Positions 1 through 7,811 of a DNA stretch of 18,628 nucleotides are shown here, one piece after another. The notes under the pieces are model-generated. The model saw only the letters and a program-made list of their open reading frames with translations, ran no database searches and was not told where the DNA came from. Position numbers and translations under genes: made by a program. The DNA is from JBOGIG01 sp050742455 (GTDB lineage: Bacteria > Actinomycetota > Acidimicrobiia > Acidimicrobiales > JBOGIG01): contig JBOGIG010000107.1 of the NCBI GenBank assembly GCA_050742455.1, forward strand, positions 1 through 18,628. The letters are read 5' to 3'. Every line of letters starts with the position of its first letter. Position 1 is the first letter of the stretch.

Positions 1-22
1 GGATAAGGCGGGTGGACCAGAC

Positions 23-415
23 CTATACCAGGCCGCCCCGGCGACTCTCCACGATGACCCCGATGAAGGCCGATATGACCAGCGTGCCGCCCAGCACAGC
101 GGTCCAGCTCCCGAACACGAAGGCCACCGCCACCAGTGCCAGGCCCATGCCGAGCACGAAGGGCCAGATGCTCGAACCAGGGAACGAGCCGATGCTGCCG
201 GCCCCCTCGTTCAGCCTGCTCTCGGCGCGGTCCTCGGGCCGGGGGGGCATGTGAACGGACCACCACAGTAGGTATCCGCCCGGCAGCAAGCCCAGGCACG
301 CGGTGAGCAGGAGCATGATCGATCCGGCGTCCTCATAGCTGGTGAACCAGTACAGGGCGCAGACCACGGCGAAGAAGATGGCGACGCCCAACAGGACATG
401 GGACTCCACTTTCAT
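23..415 (-). CDS. ctaF: Cytochrome c oxidase subunit IV (actinobacterial type)
   Basis: This 130-residue protein is the small accessory subunit of the aa3-type cytochrome c oxidase and sits in the cytoplasmic membrane with subunits I and II. Four hydrophobic segments are visible, at about residues 6-24, 32-52, 84-102 and 105-122. The first pair is joined by the YEDAG turn, and the second pair is preceded by a short hydrophilic loop rich in Pro, Arg and Glu, as in actinobacterial CtaF. Length and topology match that family. The ATG at 415 overlaps the ctaD stop codon (ATGA). It has a strong Shine-Dalgarno sequence, AGGAGGT (positions 424-430), 8 nt upstream, so it is translated from the same transcript as ctaD. 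The gene ends 23 bp from the window edge, so the rest of the operon (subunit III or others) cannot be seen. Confidence 0.85.
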   Translation of the reverse strand: MKVESHVLLGVAIFFAVVCALYWFTSYEDAGSIMLLLTACLGLLPGGYLLWWSVHMPPRPEDRAESRLNEGAGSIGSFPGSSIWPFVLGMGLALVAVAFVFGSWTAVLGGTLVISAFIGVIVESRRGGLV

Positions 416-2112
416 CGGGACTGACCTCCTGAGGCTCCAACGGGTACCTTGGCCGGACTGTGTTGCACGGTGTGCTCAGGGTGGTTGGCGTCCCACACGG
501 GCCGGTCGGAGCGCACCCTAGGCAGGCTGGCGAAGTTGTGATGGGGCGGGGGCGACGTGGTGGCCCACTCCAGGGCTCCACCGTCCCAGGGATTGTCGCC
601 GGCCCGGATGGGCTTACGCCACGACACCCAGAAGTTGTAGATCAGCACTATCACCGAGAGACCCAGGATGTAGGCCCCGACGGTGGACAGGCGGTTGAGG
701 AAGGTGAACCCGTCGCTGGCCAGGTAGGTGTCGACCCGCCGCGGCATTCCCCGAAGCCCCACTATGTACTGGGGCAGGAATGTCACACAAAAGCCGACAA
801 ATGTGAGCCAGAAGTGCAGCTTGCCCGGTCTCTCGTGCATCATCCGGCCGGTGATCTTGGGGTACCAGTAGTAGATCCCGGCGAAGCCGGCGAACACCGC
901 GGTGCCGAAAAGGACGTTGTGGAAGTGGGCCACTACGAAATAGGTGTCATGGGTGGCGAAGTCGACCGGGGGCGAGGCCAGCAGCACCCCGGTCAGGCCA
1001 CCGAGCAGGAATACGACGAGGAAGCCGATGGAGAACAGCATCGGGGTCTCAAAGGTCAGCTGGCCCCGCCACATGGTTCCTATCCAGTTGAAGAACTTGA
1101 TTCCGGTTGGCACGGCGATGAGGTAGGACAGACCCGAGAAGAAGGGCAGGAGCACTACGCCGGTGGTGAACATGTGGTGGGCCCACACGCCGGTGGACAG
1201 TCCGGCGATGGCGAGAGTGGCAAAAACCATGCCCTTGTAGCCGAACGTCGGCTTGCGGGAGAAGGCCGAGAACACCTCGGTTACTATTCCAAAATATGGT
1301 AGGGCCAGTATGTAGACCTCCGGATGGCCGAAGAACCAGAAGAGATGTTGCCAAAGCACGGGGACGCCACCGCCGTTGACCTCGAAGATGTGGGTGCCGA
1401 AGTGGCGGTCGCAGTACAGCATGATCAGGGCTGAGGTCAGCACCGGGAAAGCGATCAGGATCAAAAGGGCGGTGACCACCATGTCCCAGGTGAAGATGGG
1501 CAGGCGGAACATGGTCATACCCGGGGCGCGCAGGTAAAAGACGGTAGTTATCAGGTTGATCCCGGTGAATATGGCCGAGAATCCGGTAAGGATGAGGGCC
1601 ATGATCCAAAGGTCGGGTCCGGCTCCGGGAGAGTTGACGGCGTCGGAGAGGGGGGCGTAGGCCACCCAGCCGAAGCTGGCCGCGCCGCCGGCGGTGGCAA
1701 AGCCCAAGAGCATGGTCAGTCCCCCGGACAGATACAGCCAGTAGGACAGGGCGTTGAGGCGGGGGAAGGCCATGTCCGGGGCGCCGATTTGGAGGGGCAC
1801 CAGGTAGTTGGCGAACCCTCCGAAGGCAAATGGCCCGGCGAACAGGTACATCATCAGCGATCCGTGCATGGTGAAAAGCTCGTTGTACTGCTGCTGGCCG
1901 AGAAGGGTGCTGCCCGGTGAGAGGAGCTGTGTCCGCATGCCCAGGGCCAGCAACCCAGCCAGGCAGAAGAAGGCGAAGGAGGTGATGAGGTAGCTCTTGC
2001 CGATGACCTTGTGGTCGGTCGACGTCAGCCACTTGAGGATCCCGGTTGGGCCCTCCTCGTGGTGGTGTTCGGGCTCGCCCAGCTCGGCTGGGCGTTCGGC
2101 CAGGAGAGTCAT
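412..2112 (-). CDS. ctaD: Cytochrome c oxidase subunit I
   Basis: This is the catalytic haem-copper subunit of aa3-type cytochrome c oxidase, which reduces O2 to water and pumps protons across the membrane. The 566-residue protein carries all the metal ligands: H83 in MHGSLM (low-spin haem), H263 and Y267 in GHPEVY (CuB ligand and cross-linked tyrosine), H312-H313 in AHHMF (CuB), and H396/H398 in AHFHN (haem a3 and haem a). K339 in PTGIKFF fits the K proton channel, and E265 in GHPEV fits the type A oxidases. About twelve hydrophobic helices are present. The reading frame stays open upstream to 2244, but that part lies inside ctaC. The ATG at 2112 overlaps the ctaC stop by 4 bp (ATGA), follows a G-rich AGGTGGGGG, and begins the usual charged N-terminus. 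I therefore chose 2112. Confidence 0.97.
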   Translation of the reverse strand: MTLLAERPAELGEPEHHHEEGPTGILKWLTSTDHKVIGKSYLITSFAFFCLAGLLALGMRTQLLSPGSTLLGQQQYNELFTMHGSLMMYLFAGPFAFGGFANYLVPLQIGAPDMAFPRLNALSYWLYLSGGLTMLLGFATAGGAASFGWVAYAPLSDAVNSPGAGPDLWIMALILTGFSAIFTGINLITTVFYLRAPGMTMFRLPIFTWDMVVTALLILIAFPVLTSALIMLYCDRHFGTHIFEVNGGGVPVLWQHLFWFFGHPEVYILALPYFGIVTEVFSAFSRKPTFGYKGMVFATLAIAGLSTGVWAHHMFTTGVVLLPFFSGLSYLIAVPTGIKFFNWIGTMWRGQLTFETPMLFSIGFLVVFLLGGLTGVLLASPPVDFATHDTYFVVAHFHNVLFGTAVFAGFAGIYYWYPKITGRMMHERPGKLHFWLTFVGFCVTFLPQYIVGLRGMPRRVDTYLASDGFTFLNRLSTVGAYILGLSVIVLIYNFWVSWRKPIRAGDNPWDGGALEWATTSPPPHHNFASLPRVRSDRPVWDANHPEHTVQHSPAKVPVGASGGQSR

Positions 2113-2870
2113 GCCCCCACCTTTGGTTGAGTCTGGGCTTGTTGTGCCTGCTGGCCCGCCAGCCACTGGTGGTACTGGTTCGGGGTTACAACCTTGACGT
2201 AGAACAGCATCTGATCGTGACGCAGGCCACAGAACTGGGTACAACGCCCCAGAAAGGTACCGGTCTGATTGGGTGTGAAGTCAAACTTGTTGACCACGCC
2301 GGACTGGGCGAAGCGGGAGAAGTCGAACTTGGCGACATAGAACCCGTGGATCACGTCGGTGGTGGTGAGCGTGATCGTGGTTTCCTGGCCGAGCGGCAGC
2401 ACCATGGTGGGATAGGTGGTGACCCCGGACACCTCGGACACGTGCTGGCCCGTGTAGTCGAAGCGCCACCCCCACTGGAAGCCCGTCACATGGACGGCCA
2501 CGGCGGGGTGGGCCGAGACGTTGTCGACGCTGTTCTCGGTGATGACGGTGAAGAAGAAGAGCACGGCGACGAGGATCACCGGGACGGTGGTGTAGATGAT
2601 CTCGATCAAGAAGTTATTCTCCGTCTGGACCGGTATGGAGTCGCCCTTCTTGCGATAGCGCACCACGGCCCAAAAGATCAGGCCCCACACGATCACCCCA
2701 ACGGCCAGGGCGGCTATGACCGATCCCTGCCACAGGCGGAAGATGTTGTGGCCCTGAGTGGTGGCGCCGGGAAACGAACCGAACGAGAGGTTGCAACCAC
2801 CCAGGGCTACCGCCGCCGCGCCCAGGGCCAGGATGGTCCGTAGGGTTGATTTGCCATGGGTGAAGCGCAC
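2109..2870 (-). CDS. ctaC: Cytochrome c oxidase subunit II, lipoprotein
   Basis: This 253-residue protein receives electrons from cytochrome c (or from the bcc complex) at a binuclear CuA centre and passes them to subunit I. The N-terminus is a lipoprotein signal ending in the lipobox LGGC, with C26 as the lipidated residue. Two transmembrane helices follow, at about residues 50-70 and 92-111. The periplasmic-side cupredoxin domain ends in the complete CuA site: H175, C210, C214, H218 and M221 (GRCTQFCGLRHDQM). Residue 212 is Gln where many family members have Glu; this is a minor variation because that ligand acts through its backbone. The start is a GTG with AAGGA 8 nt upstream. The gene overlaps ctaD by 4 bp and lies 45 bp downstream of the protease gene, so it probably shares its transcript. 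Confidence 0.96.
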   Translation of the reverse strand: MRFTHGKSTLRTILALGAAAVALGGCNLSFGSFPGATTQGHNIFRLWQGSVIAALAVGVIVWGLIFWAVVRYRKKGDSIPVQTENNFLIEIIYTTVPVILVAVLFFFTVITENSVDNVSAHPAVAVHVTGFQWGWRFDYTGQHVSEVSGVTTYPTMVLPLGQETTITLTTTDVIHGFYVAKFDFSRFAQSGVVNKFDFTPNQTGTFLGRCTQFCGLRHDQMLFYVKVVTPNQYHQWLAGQQAQQAQTQPKVGA

Positions 2871-2878
2871 TTAGAAGG

Positions 2879-2883
2879 TCCTT
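2879..2883 (-). promoter_or_regulatory. Shine-Dalgarno site that fixes the ctaC GTG start
   Basis: On the minus strand, AAGGA lies 8 nt upstream of the GTG at 2870. The nearby ATG inside the codons for residues 5-6 is out of frame. This site is the main reason to accept the GTG start. It lies in the only gap (2871-2915) between the protease gene and ctaC, and no terminator-like hairpin is seen in that gap. Confidence 0.6.
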
Positions 2884-2915
2884 GGCTGGCCGGCGTCACG
2901 GGTCACGCCGAGAAT

Positions 2916-4412
2916 CTAGTCATCCCCGGCCGAAGAATCGAAATCAGCGCCCGGCTCAGGCCGACCACCCGTGCCCGAGTGGGGCAATGGCGCCCCCCGC
3001 CGGCCCAGGACGGTCATCACCGCCATGGCCAACAGGGCCAGGGTGACCAGGGCCCCTACCCAGATGCCGGCCTGACGACTCGCGCCCCGGGACGGGTCAA
3101 AGGCCAGCGTGGCCGGTTCGCCGCCGTGGACGGGCGGCGCGGTGAGCGCCGGTGTCAGCCCCCCACTGCCCGCGCTCGGAGCGGGGGTCCCCGACCCGGA
3201 CCGGCCCGGCGACGGTGAAGGCGAGCCGGCCCCCGGGTTCGACGGGGGAATGCCGGATCGGCCGGGATTGGTCGACCCGGCAGACGAGATGCCACCGGGG
3301 AGCGGACCGGGGATCGAGGCCGCCCTGACCCCGGCCGTCAGGGCCGCTCCGGCGTCGATGCGACCTGCACAGCCGTATCCGCAGGCCACCCCGCCCTGGG
3401 CGCTGTCCAAGATGGCCCGTACGGCCTGGGCCGGGGTTTCCCCGAGCGAAAGGAGCAGGGCCACTGTGCCCGAGACGACCGGGGCGGCCATGGATGTGCC
3501 CTCGTCCCAGGCGTAGGCGCCGTCTTGACCCGGGCCCAGGTAGGTGGAGATGACGCAGTTGGTCTGCTCCCGCCCGGCACCGCAGTATGGCGCCCCTTTG
3601 GTGTCGTAGCCGCTGCCCCCGGGAGCCACCACGGCCCACTTGGCCGTGGCCAATGGGCTGGAGTACGAGGCCACCTGACCGTCCCGACCGGTAGCTCCCA
3701 CGACGATGGCATCGAGCCCCTGATAGCTGGAGGCGGTGGTCACGGGGTGGCCGCGGGCGGTGTTGCCTGCGGCGAGCACGGGAACGGCACCGTGGCGCCA
3801 GGCGTACTCGATTCCCGGGGCGATGGACTGGGGTCCCGGATCTTTGGCCGAAGGGGTGCCACCTTGGATCCCCAGGCTCAGATTGACGACCCTGGCGCCG
3901 TGGTTGACCACCCAAATGATGGCGGCGTTGACGTTGGCAAAATTGCCGGTGCCGTTGTGGTCCAGGGCCTTGGCCACCACTAGGCCGGCCTCGGGAGCCA
4001 TGCCCGCCACTCCGATGCCGTTGTCGGTGGAGGCGGCAGCTATCCCGGCCACGTGGGTACCGTGGCCGTTGTCGTCCTGACCGGTTCCGTGGCATTTGGA
4101 CGGGTCGCCTCCGGCCGAGGTGCAGTCTGTCGAGGCCACGATCTTGCCGGCCAGGTCGGGGTGGGACAGGTCCACCCCGGTGTCGACCAGGCCGATATCG
4201 ATCCCGTGGCCCTTGCTGACCTTCCAGGCCTGAGGCGCGTGGACCTGGGCCAGGTTCCACTGCAGGCCGTAGTAGGTGTCGTTGGGATAGGCGGGGCCTG
4301 CTCCGGGCAACCCGGAGCCGATGGGAACGTTCAGCGCCAAGGCCTGCGGGGCCGCCAGGCCAACTGCCAGGCCCACGGTCATGACGACCGCCAGACCAAC
4401 CTTCAGGGTCAC
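2916..4412 (-). CDS. Mycosin-like membrane-anchored S8 serine protease
   Basis: This is a subtilisin-family protease of 498 residues, probably acting on the outer face of the cytoplasmic membrane. It has an N-terminal signal peptide (about residues 1-27). The catalytic triad is D77 (VDTGVD), H117 (NGHGTHVAGI) and S307 (GTSMAAPVVSG), with the oxyanion Asn N217 in AAGN. Cysteines at 97/107, 277/286 and 344/348 could form disulfides. After about residue 365 a Pro/Ser/Gly-rich linker leads to one transmembrane helix (about 449-469), an Arg-Arg stop-transfer and a short acidic tail. This layout is that of mycosins (MycP), but no ESX/type VII genes are nearby, so the substrate is unknown. The GTG start is weakly supported: there is no clear Shine-Dalgarno sequence, but the start keeps Lys4 of the signal peptide. 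The upstream membrane gene ends 12 bp before it. Confidence 0.9.
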   Translation of the reverse strand: MTLKVGLAVVMTVGLAVGLAAPQALALNVPIGSGLPGAGPAYPNDTYYGLQWNLAQVHAPQAWKVSKGHGIDIGLVDTGVDLSHPDLAGKIVASTDCTSAGGDPSKCHGTGQDDNGHGTHVAGIAAASTDNGIGVAGMAPEAGLVVAKALDHNGTGNFANVNAAIIWVVNHGARVVNLSLGIQGGTPSAKDPGPQSIAPGIEYAWRHGAVPVLAAGNTARGHPVTTASSYQGLDAIVVGATGRDGQVASYSSPLATAKWAVVAPGGSGYDTKGAPYCGAGREQTNCVISTYLGPGQDGAYAWDEGTSMAAPVVSGTVALLLSLGETPAQAVRAILDSAQGGVACGYGCAGRIDAGAALTAGVRAASIPGPLPGGISSAGSTNPGRSGIPPSNPGAGSPSPSPGRSGSGTPAPSAGSGGLTPALTAPPVHGGEPATLAFDPSRGASRQAGIWVGALVTLALLAMAVMTVLGRRGAPLPHSGTGGRPEPGADFDSSAGDD

Positions 4413-4424
4413 CCGTTCATGTTG

Positions 4425-5051
4425 TCACTGATTGCGCAGGCGTCGGGCCCGACCGGCGACGTAGCCGAAAGCCCTGGCCGTGGCCATGACCTTTATCTCA
4501 CGGGGCGAGGGCGGCGCAGGTTGTATCGAGGTGACTTCCCCCGAGGACGACGTCGTCTGCCCGGAAGGGCGCCTCGATGGGTCCCATTCGGAAGGGGACT
4601 CTGGGGGTTGGGGAGTGGGCCGGGCCCGGGACGACGGCTCTCCCGGCGAGGCGGAACGGGGCGTCTTTCTTGGTCGGGGTTGCTTGCGGGTCAGGGTGGA
4701 CATGCGGGCCAGCAATACGGCGGTCGCCTCGGCCGTGATGATGCCGGTGGCGTCTACGCCAGAGGTGGCGATCAGGGGTGACAGGGCCAGGCCCACGGCG
4801 ATCGCCAAGTCCAAGACCAAATGCACCTTCATGGCGACGATGCGGCCGCCACCCAGGGGGGCCTTGGTCAGGAACGAGAGCAGGAATATGGCCAGGGCCC
4901 CGCCGAGCAGCGCCCATTCCATGTCACCACTGAGGTGGATGGCCACCCCGGCAAGCAGGATAGCCATGATGTACTCGACGCCCTGGTGGGCGCCGAAGGG
5001 GATGTAGCGCCTCGGTCCGTCCTGGGCGCTAGCGGTCGGTGTGTTCTGCAC
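4425..5051 (-). CDS. Predicted multi-spanning membrane protein with long polar tail
   Basis: I do not recognise a named function. From the GTG at 5051 the protein is 208 residues. After a short polar N-terminus (GPRRYIPFGAHQ) come four hydrophobic stretches, at about residues 26-42, 46-62, 77-95 and 98-110. They resemble the duplicated two-helix arrangement of the small 'SPW repeat' membrane proteins of actinobacteria (compare HLVLDLAIAVGLALSP), but that resemblance is only by eye. The last 90 residues are Pro/Ser/Arg-rich and look disordered. The chosen GTG overlaps the tatA stop by 23 bp; an ATG at 4967 is the alternative but would cut off the conserved-looking N-terminus. The gene sits between tatA and the protease on the same strand, 12 bp from the latter, so it is probably in their operon. 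Confidence 0.65.
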   Translation of the reverse strand: MQNTPTASAQDGPRRYIPFGAHQGVEYIMAILLAGVAIHLSGDMEWALLGGALAIFLLSFLTKAPLGGGRIVAMKVHLVLDLAIAVGLALSPLIATSGVDATGIITAEATAVLLARMSTLTRKQPRPRKTPRSASPGEPSSRARPTPQPPESPSEWDPSRRPSGQTTSSSGEVTSIQPAPPSPREIKVMATARAFGYVAGRARRLRNQ

Positions 5052-5409
5052 CTGGCGGCTGCGGATAGTGCTCGGCAATCGGTGGATTAGCGGGAATGCT
5101 CCCCGTGGCCGGGTCTCTGCTCGGTGGCGTGATGGGTGGCGGGACCGCAGCGCCGGCCTCGACCGGAACAGTCGGGAGGGCGGCCGGTGCTGGCGGGGAA
5201 GCCGGGGTGGCCTCGGGCGATGCTGGGGCAGAGTCCTTGGGCTCGGGGTCGGTCTCGCCGTGTTCCATGCCCTTCTTGAACTCGGTGGAAGCCGAGCCCA
5301 AAGAGCGGGCCAGCTTCGGCAATCGGGTGCTTCCGAAGAGGAGGGCCACCACGGCCAAGACAATGAGAATGTCGGGCCCGAATATTTCGGCTGTCAAGGC
5401 AGAAGTCAC
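5029..5409 (-). CDS. tatA: Sec-independent translocase subunit TatA/TatE family
   Basis: TatA oligomers form the membrane passage for folded proteins carrying a twin-arginine signal, working with TatC (not in this window). The 126-residue protein starts with a single hydrophobic helix (about residues 8-22, PDILIVLAVVALLFG) ending in the conserved Phe-Gly hinge. The amphipathic helix RLPKLARSLGSASTEFKKG follows. The rest is a Pro/Ala-rich tail without structure signals, longer than in the shortest TatA proteins but usual in actinobacteria. TatB is a possible alternative, but the FG hinge and short amphipathic helix favour TatA. The start is a GTG with AAGGAG 7 nt upstream. It is the first gene of the minus-strand run that ends with ctaF. 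A Tat-exported oxidase is encoded just across the nitroreductase gene. Confidence 0.9.
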   Translation of the reverse strand: MTSALTAEIFGPDILIVLAVVALLFGSTRLPKLARSLGSASTEFKKGMEHGETDPEPKDSAPASPEATPASPPAPAALPTVPVEAGAAVPPPITPPSRDPATGSIPANPPIAEHYPQPPGAEHTDR

Positions 5410-5416
5410 CTCTCTG

Positions 5417-5422
5417 CTCCTT
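5417..5422 (-). promoter_or_regulatory. Shine-Dalgarno site that fixes the tatA GTG start
   Basis: AAGGAG on the minus strand lies 7 nt before the GTG at 5409. The frame is open far upstream (to 6033), across the divergent nitroreductase gene, so this site decides the start. The 60-bp gap between tatA and the nitroreductase gene (5410-5469) must hold the promoters for both divergent units; I could not pick convincing -35/-10 pairs there. Confidence 0.6.
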
Positions 5423-5469
5423 TGGTCTCTTACCTGCAAGCCTAGACCCGCGGCCGGTGAAATCGGGCT

Positions 5470-6165
5470 ATGAAACCAAGTATGGATTTCTACGACGTAG
5501 TGAGGACCACTCCGGCCACCCGCCAATTCGACCCCAAGCCGGTGCCCGACTCGGTGTTGTTCCGGATCCTCGACCACGCCCGCTTCGCCCCGAGCGGGGG
5601 GAATCGTCAGGGGTGGCGGGTGGTGGTGGTCAAGGACCAGGCCATCAGGGAGAAGATCCGGGACCACTACGTGTTGGCCTGGCGCGAGTATATGGCCCAC
5701 GTCCAGGCCGGCCTCGTCCCGTTTGCGCCGGTCGACGGCAATTGGGATGGGCCCGCCGTCGACCTCGTTCAGGCGCGCCAAATCGACCAACCCAATCCGT
5801 TCGGCGATCACCTCGACCAGGTGCCGGTGATGCTCGTCATCTGCGTGGAACTGGGGGCTCTGGCGGTGCTGGACAACGGCCTGGGCCGCCAGAGCATCGT
5901 GGGTGGAGGCTCGATCTATCCCTTCGCCCACAACATCTTGCTTGGAGCGCGCAACGAGGGCCTTGGAGGGGTCATGACCACCGTGTTGTGCCGGGAGGAG
6001 GCGCCCGTCATGGAACTGCTCCACGTTCCCCACGGTTGGGCTCTCGCCGGCCTGGTGGCGCTGGGCCGGCCGGCACAGGTGGTGACCAAACTGTCCCGTC
6101 GAGCGGTCGAGGACATTACCTTCATCGATCGATTCGGGGGTGAGCCGCTAAGAGGTGACACCTGA
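5470..6165 (+). CDS. Nitroreductase family FMN oxidoreductase
   Basis: This is a 231-residue flavoprotein of the nitroreductase fold, expected to use FMN and NAD(P)H to reduce nitro compounds, quinones or related electron acceptors in the cytoplasm; the physiological substrate cannot be read from the sequence. The N-terminal MDFYDVVRTTPATRQF and the phosphate-binding stretch FAPSGGNRQGWR (residues 39-50) are typical. So is the C-terminal region around GLVALGRPAQVVTKLSRR, which closes the FMN site. The start at 5470 follows a weak GGTGA; the ATG at 5482 (MDFYDV) is an equally plausible start, since many relatives begin there. The gene stands alone on the plus strand, divergent from tatA, and its 3' end overlaps the convergent FAD oxidase gene by 18 bp. 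Confidence 0.9.
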   Translation: MKPSMDFYDVVRTTPATRQFDPKPVPDSVLFRILDHARFAPSGGNRQGWRVVVVKDQAIREKIRDHYVLAWREYMAHVQAGLVPFAPVDGNWDGPAVDLVQARQIDQPNPFGDHLDQVPVMLVICVELGALAVLDNGLGRQSIVGGGSIYPFAHNILLGARNEGLGGVMTTVLCREEAPVMELLHVPHGWALAGLVALGRPAQVVTKLSRRAVEDITFIDRFGGEPLRGDT

Positions 6166-7770
6166 AGCCAACGGGGTGATGCCCTGAGGGAAGCGAAATA
6201 CGCCCTGCGGGTCATAGGCGGACTTCACCCTGGTCAAGCGAGGGTAGTTGGTCCCATAGTAGGCCTGGGGCCAGTTGGCCAGGTCGGGATCGATGTAATT
6301 GAGGTAGGCATAGCCGCTGGCGTAGGGGGCCAGCTTGGCCCTCAGGCCGTTGAGGGCCGCGGATGCCGTGTGGATCGCATTGAGCGAGGCGTCGGTGGGG
6401 AGTCCGGCATAATACTGGGCCGAGAACCTTGCCCGGCGGGCCACGAAGGCGCTATCGGTCGGGCTGACCCGGCTGATGGCCCCACCCCAGGCATCGAGGA
6501 TGACGGCCACGGCACCCGTCCCCGGGCTGGCTGCTCGGGCCGACATGGCCTCGATGAGTATGGATATCCCCTCGGTAGGCATTGAGGCACGGAAAAAGTC
6601 TGACTTGGCCACAAAGGCCTGTCGTGACAAGGTTCCCGGCGAGCCGGATTGGGCCAGGTGGCACTGGGCCGGGCTCAGGTGAGCGCAACCGGCTTCGATC
6701 ATCATGGCCTCGAGGTATGAGGTGTCCTGTTGGTAGCGACTTCGTGGCGCCCCGCCCGCCGTCTCGGTCAGGGGCCCGAGCAACCGATCCAGGTCGTGCG
6801 CCGGCCCCAGGTACACCCCCGCCACCGACAGGGTCGGCCTCCCCCCGGGGCGGCCGGTTCCGCTGTCGAGGTGGAGGTTGGAGAACAACCTATCGGGGGC
6901 ATCAGGCGCCCACGCCTGCCAGCCGGCCAACACCCCCGAGGCGAGGTTCCAGTCATAGGCCAGGCTGAACACAGACACCGGGGAAATTGGGTGGGTGTTG
7001 AACCCGAATTTGGTCACCACGCCGAAGTTCCCGCCCCCGCCCCCCCTGCAGGCCCAGAAAAGGTCAGGATCCGATCCGGCGTGGACCCGGCGGAGACGCC
7101 CATCGGCGGTGACTATTTCGATCCAGGACAGACGATCGCAGGTCAGGCCGTAGGCCCTTGAGGTAACCCCGACCCCTCCACCCAGGGTCAGGCCGGCCAC
7201 GCCCACCGTGGGACAGGATCCGGCCGGGATCGACACCCCCCCAGCCGCCAACGCCCCGTAGACGTCGATCAGCCTGCTCCCTGCCCCCACGCCGGCCGTC
7301 GGTCCGGCCTCGATAGTGTTCATGGAGCTGACATCGAGCACCAGACCCGGTCCTGTCGAATAACCGGCGTAGCTGTGACCTCCGCAGCGAGGGGTTAGGG
7401 CCACCCCGTGGGTGCGGGCGAAGTCGACCCCGGTCTGTACGTCCGAGTTTGTGCGGCAGTAGGCCACGGCCTGGGGGGAGTTGGAGTCGAAAATGGGATC
7501 GTAGGACTGACGAGCGGCGGTGTAAGCCGGGCTGTTGGGAAGGACGAGGTTGCCCGACATCCTGCGGGCCAGGCCGGCCCAGTCGGCGTCGGTCGGTGCG
7601 CTGGGGGCGATGGGTGGCGACGAGCCCGGTGGTTTGGGCTTCGGCTTGGGTGAAGGGCCTTTGGCCCCGGTGGTCGGGTTGGCACAGCCCGCGAGGAGCA
7701 CCGGAGGGCCAAGTACCAGGGCCGCCGCCCCCGCCTTGGTGGCCAGGGCCAGGAAATCACGTCGCTTCAT
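6148..7770 (-). CDS. Secreted FAD-linked oxidase, berberine-bridge family, Tat signal
   Basis: This is a 540-residue oxidase of the VAO/PCMH flavoprotein fold with a C-terminal BBE domain. Relatives oxidise alcohols, sugars or alkaloids with O2, giving H2O2. From the ATG at 7770 the protein begins MKRRDFLAL, a twin-arginine signal, and a hydrophobic stretch ends in LLAGC (C29), a lipobox, so a Tat-exported lipoprotein is likely. A Pro/Lys/Ser linker follows. The FAD domain has GGHSYAGYS, whose H132 should bind FAD 8-alpha, and AGSCPTVG, whose C186 matches the second (6-S-cysteinyl) attachment residue of bicovalent family members. The C-terminus has the BBE signature (YLNYIDPDL, YYGTNYPRL, KSAYDPQGVFRFPQ). 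Alternative starts are an ATG at 7815, overlapping the stop of the upstream remnant ORF by ATGA, and a GTG at 7833. I prefer 7770 because it places the RR near the N-terminus and has GGTGGA upstream. Confidence 0.9.
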   Translation of the reverse strand: MKRRDFLALATKAGAAALVLGPPVLLAGCANPTTGAKGPSPKPKPKPPGSSPPIAPSAPTDADWAGLARRMSGNLVLPNSPAYTAARQSYDPIFDSNSPQAVAYCRTNSDVQTGVDFARTHGVALTPRCGGHSYAGYSTGPGLVLDVSSMNTIEAGPTAGVGAGSRLIDVYGALAAGGVSIPAGSCPTVGVAGLTLGGGVGVTSRAYGLTCDRLSWIEIVTADGRLRRVHAGSDPDLFWACRGGGGGNFGVVTKFGFNTHPISPVSVFSLAYDWNLASGVLAGWQAWAPDAPDRLFSNLHLDSGTGRPGGRPTLSVAGVYLGPAHDLDRLLGPLTETAGGAPRSRYQQDTSYLEAMMIEAGCAHLSPAQCHLAQSGSPGTLSRQAFVAKSDFFRASMPTEGISILIEAMSARAASPGTGAVAVILDAWGGAISRVSPTDSAFVARRARFSAQYYAGLPTDASLNAIHTASAALNGLRAKLAPYASGYAYLNYIDPDLANWPQAYYGTNYPRLTRVKSAYDPQGVFRFPQGITPLASGVTS

Positions 7771-7811
7771 CCCAGGTCCACCCGGTCTGGGCAGGGCCGG
7801 ACCCTGGGCAT

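Noticed and set aside
460..1302. Long plus-strand ORF opposite ctaD (280 codons)
   Set aside because: It lies wholly antisense to ctaD and its product is low in hydrophobic order and rich in Gly/His/Glu; it is a product of high GC.
2113..2244. N-terminal extension of CtaD by 44 residues
   Set aside because: The extension is the ctaC coding region in another frame; the ATG at 2112 with ATGA overlap and a G-rich ribosome-binding site is better.
2046..2843. Plus-strand ORF opposite ctaC (265 codons)
   Set aside because: Antisense to a gene with a complete CuA site; composition typical of a shadow frame.
2916..4412. Type VII secretion (ESX) locus signalled by the mycosin-like protease
   Set aside because: No EccB/C/D/E, WXG100 or PE/PPE-like gene is present in the window; mycosin-like architecture alone is not enough.
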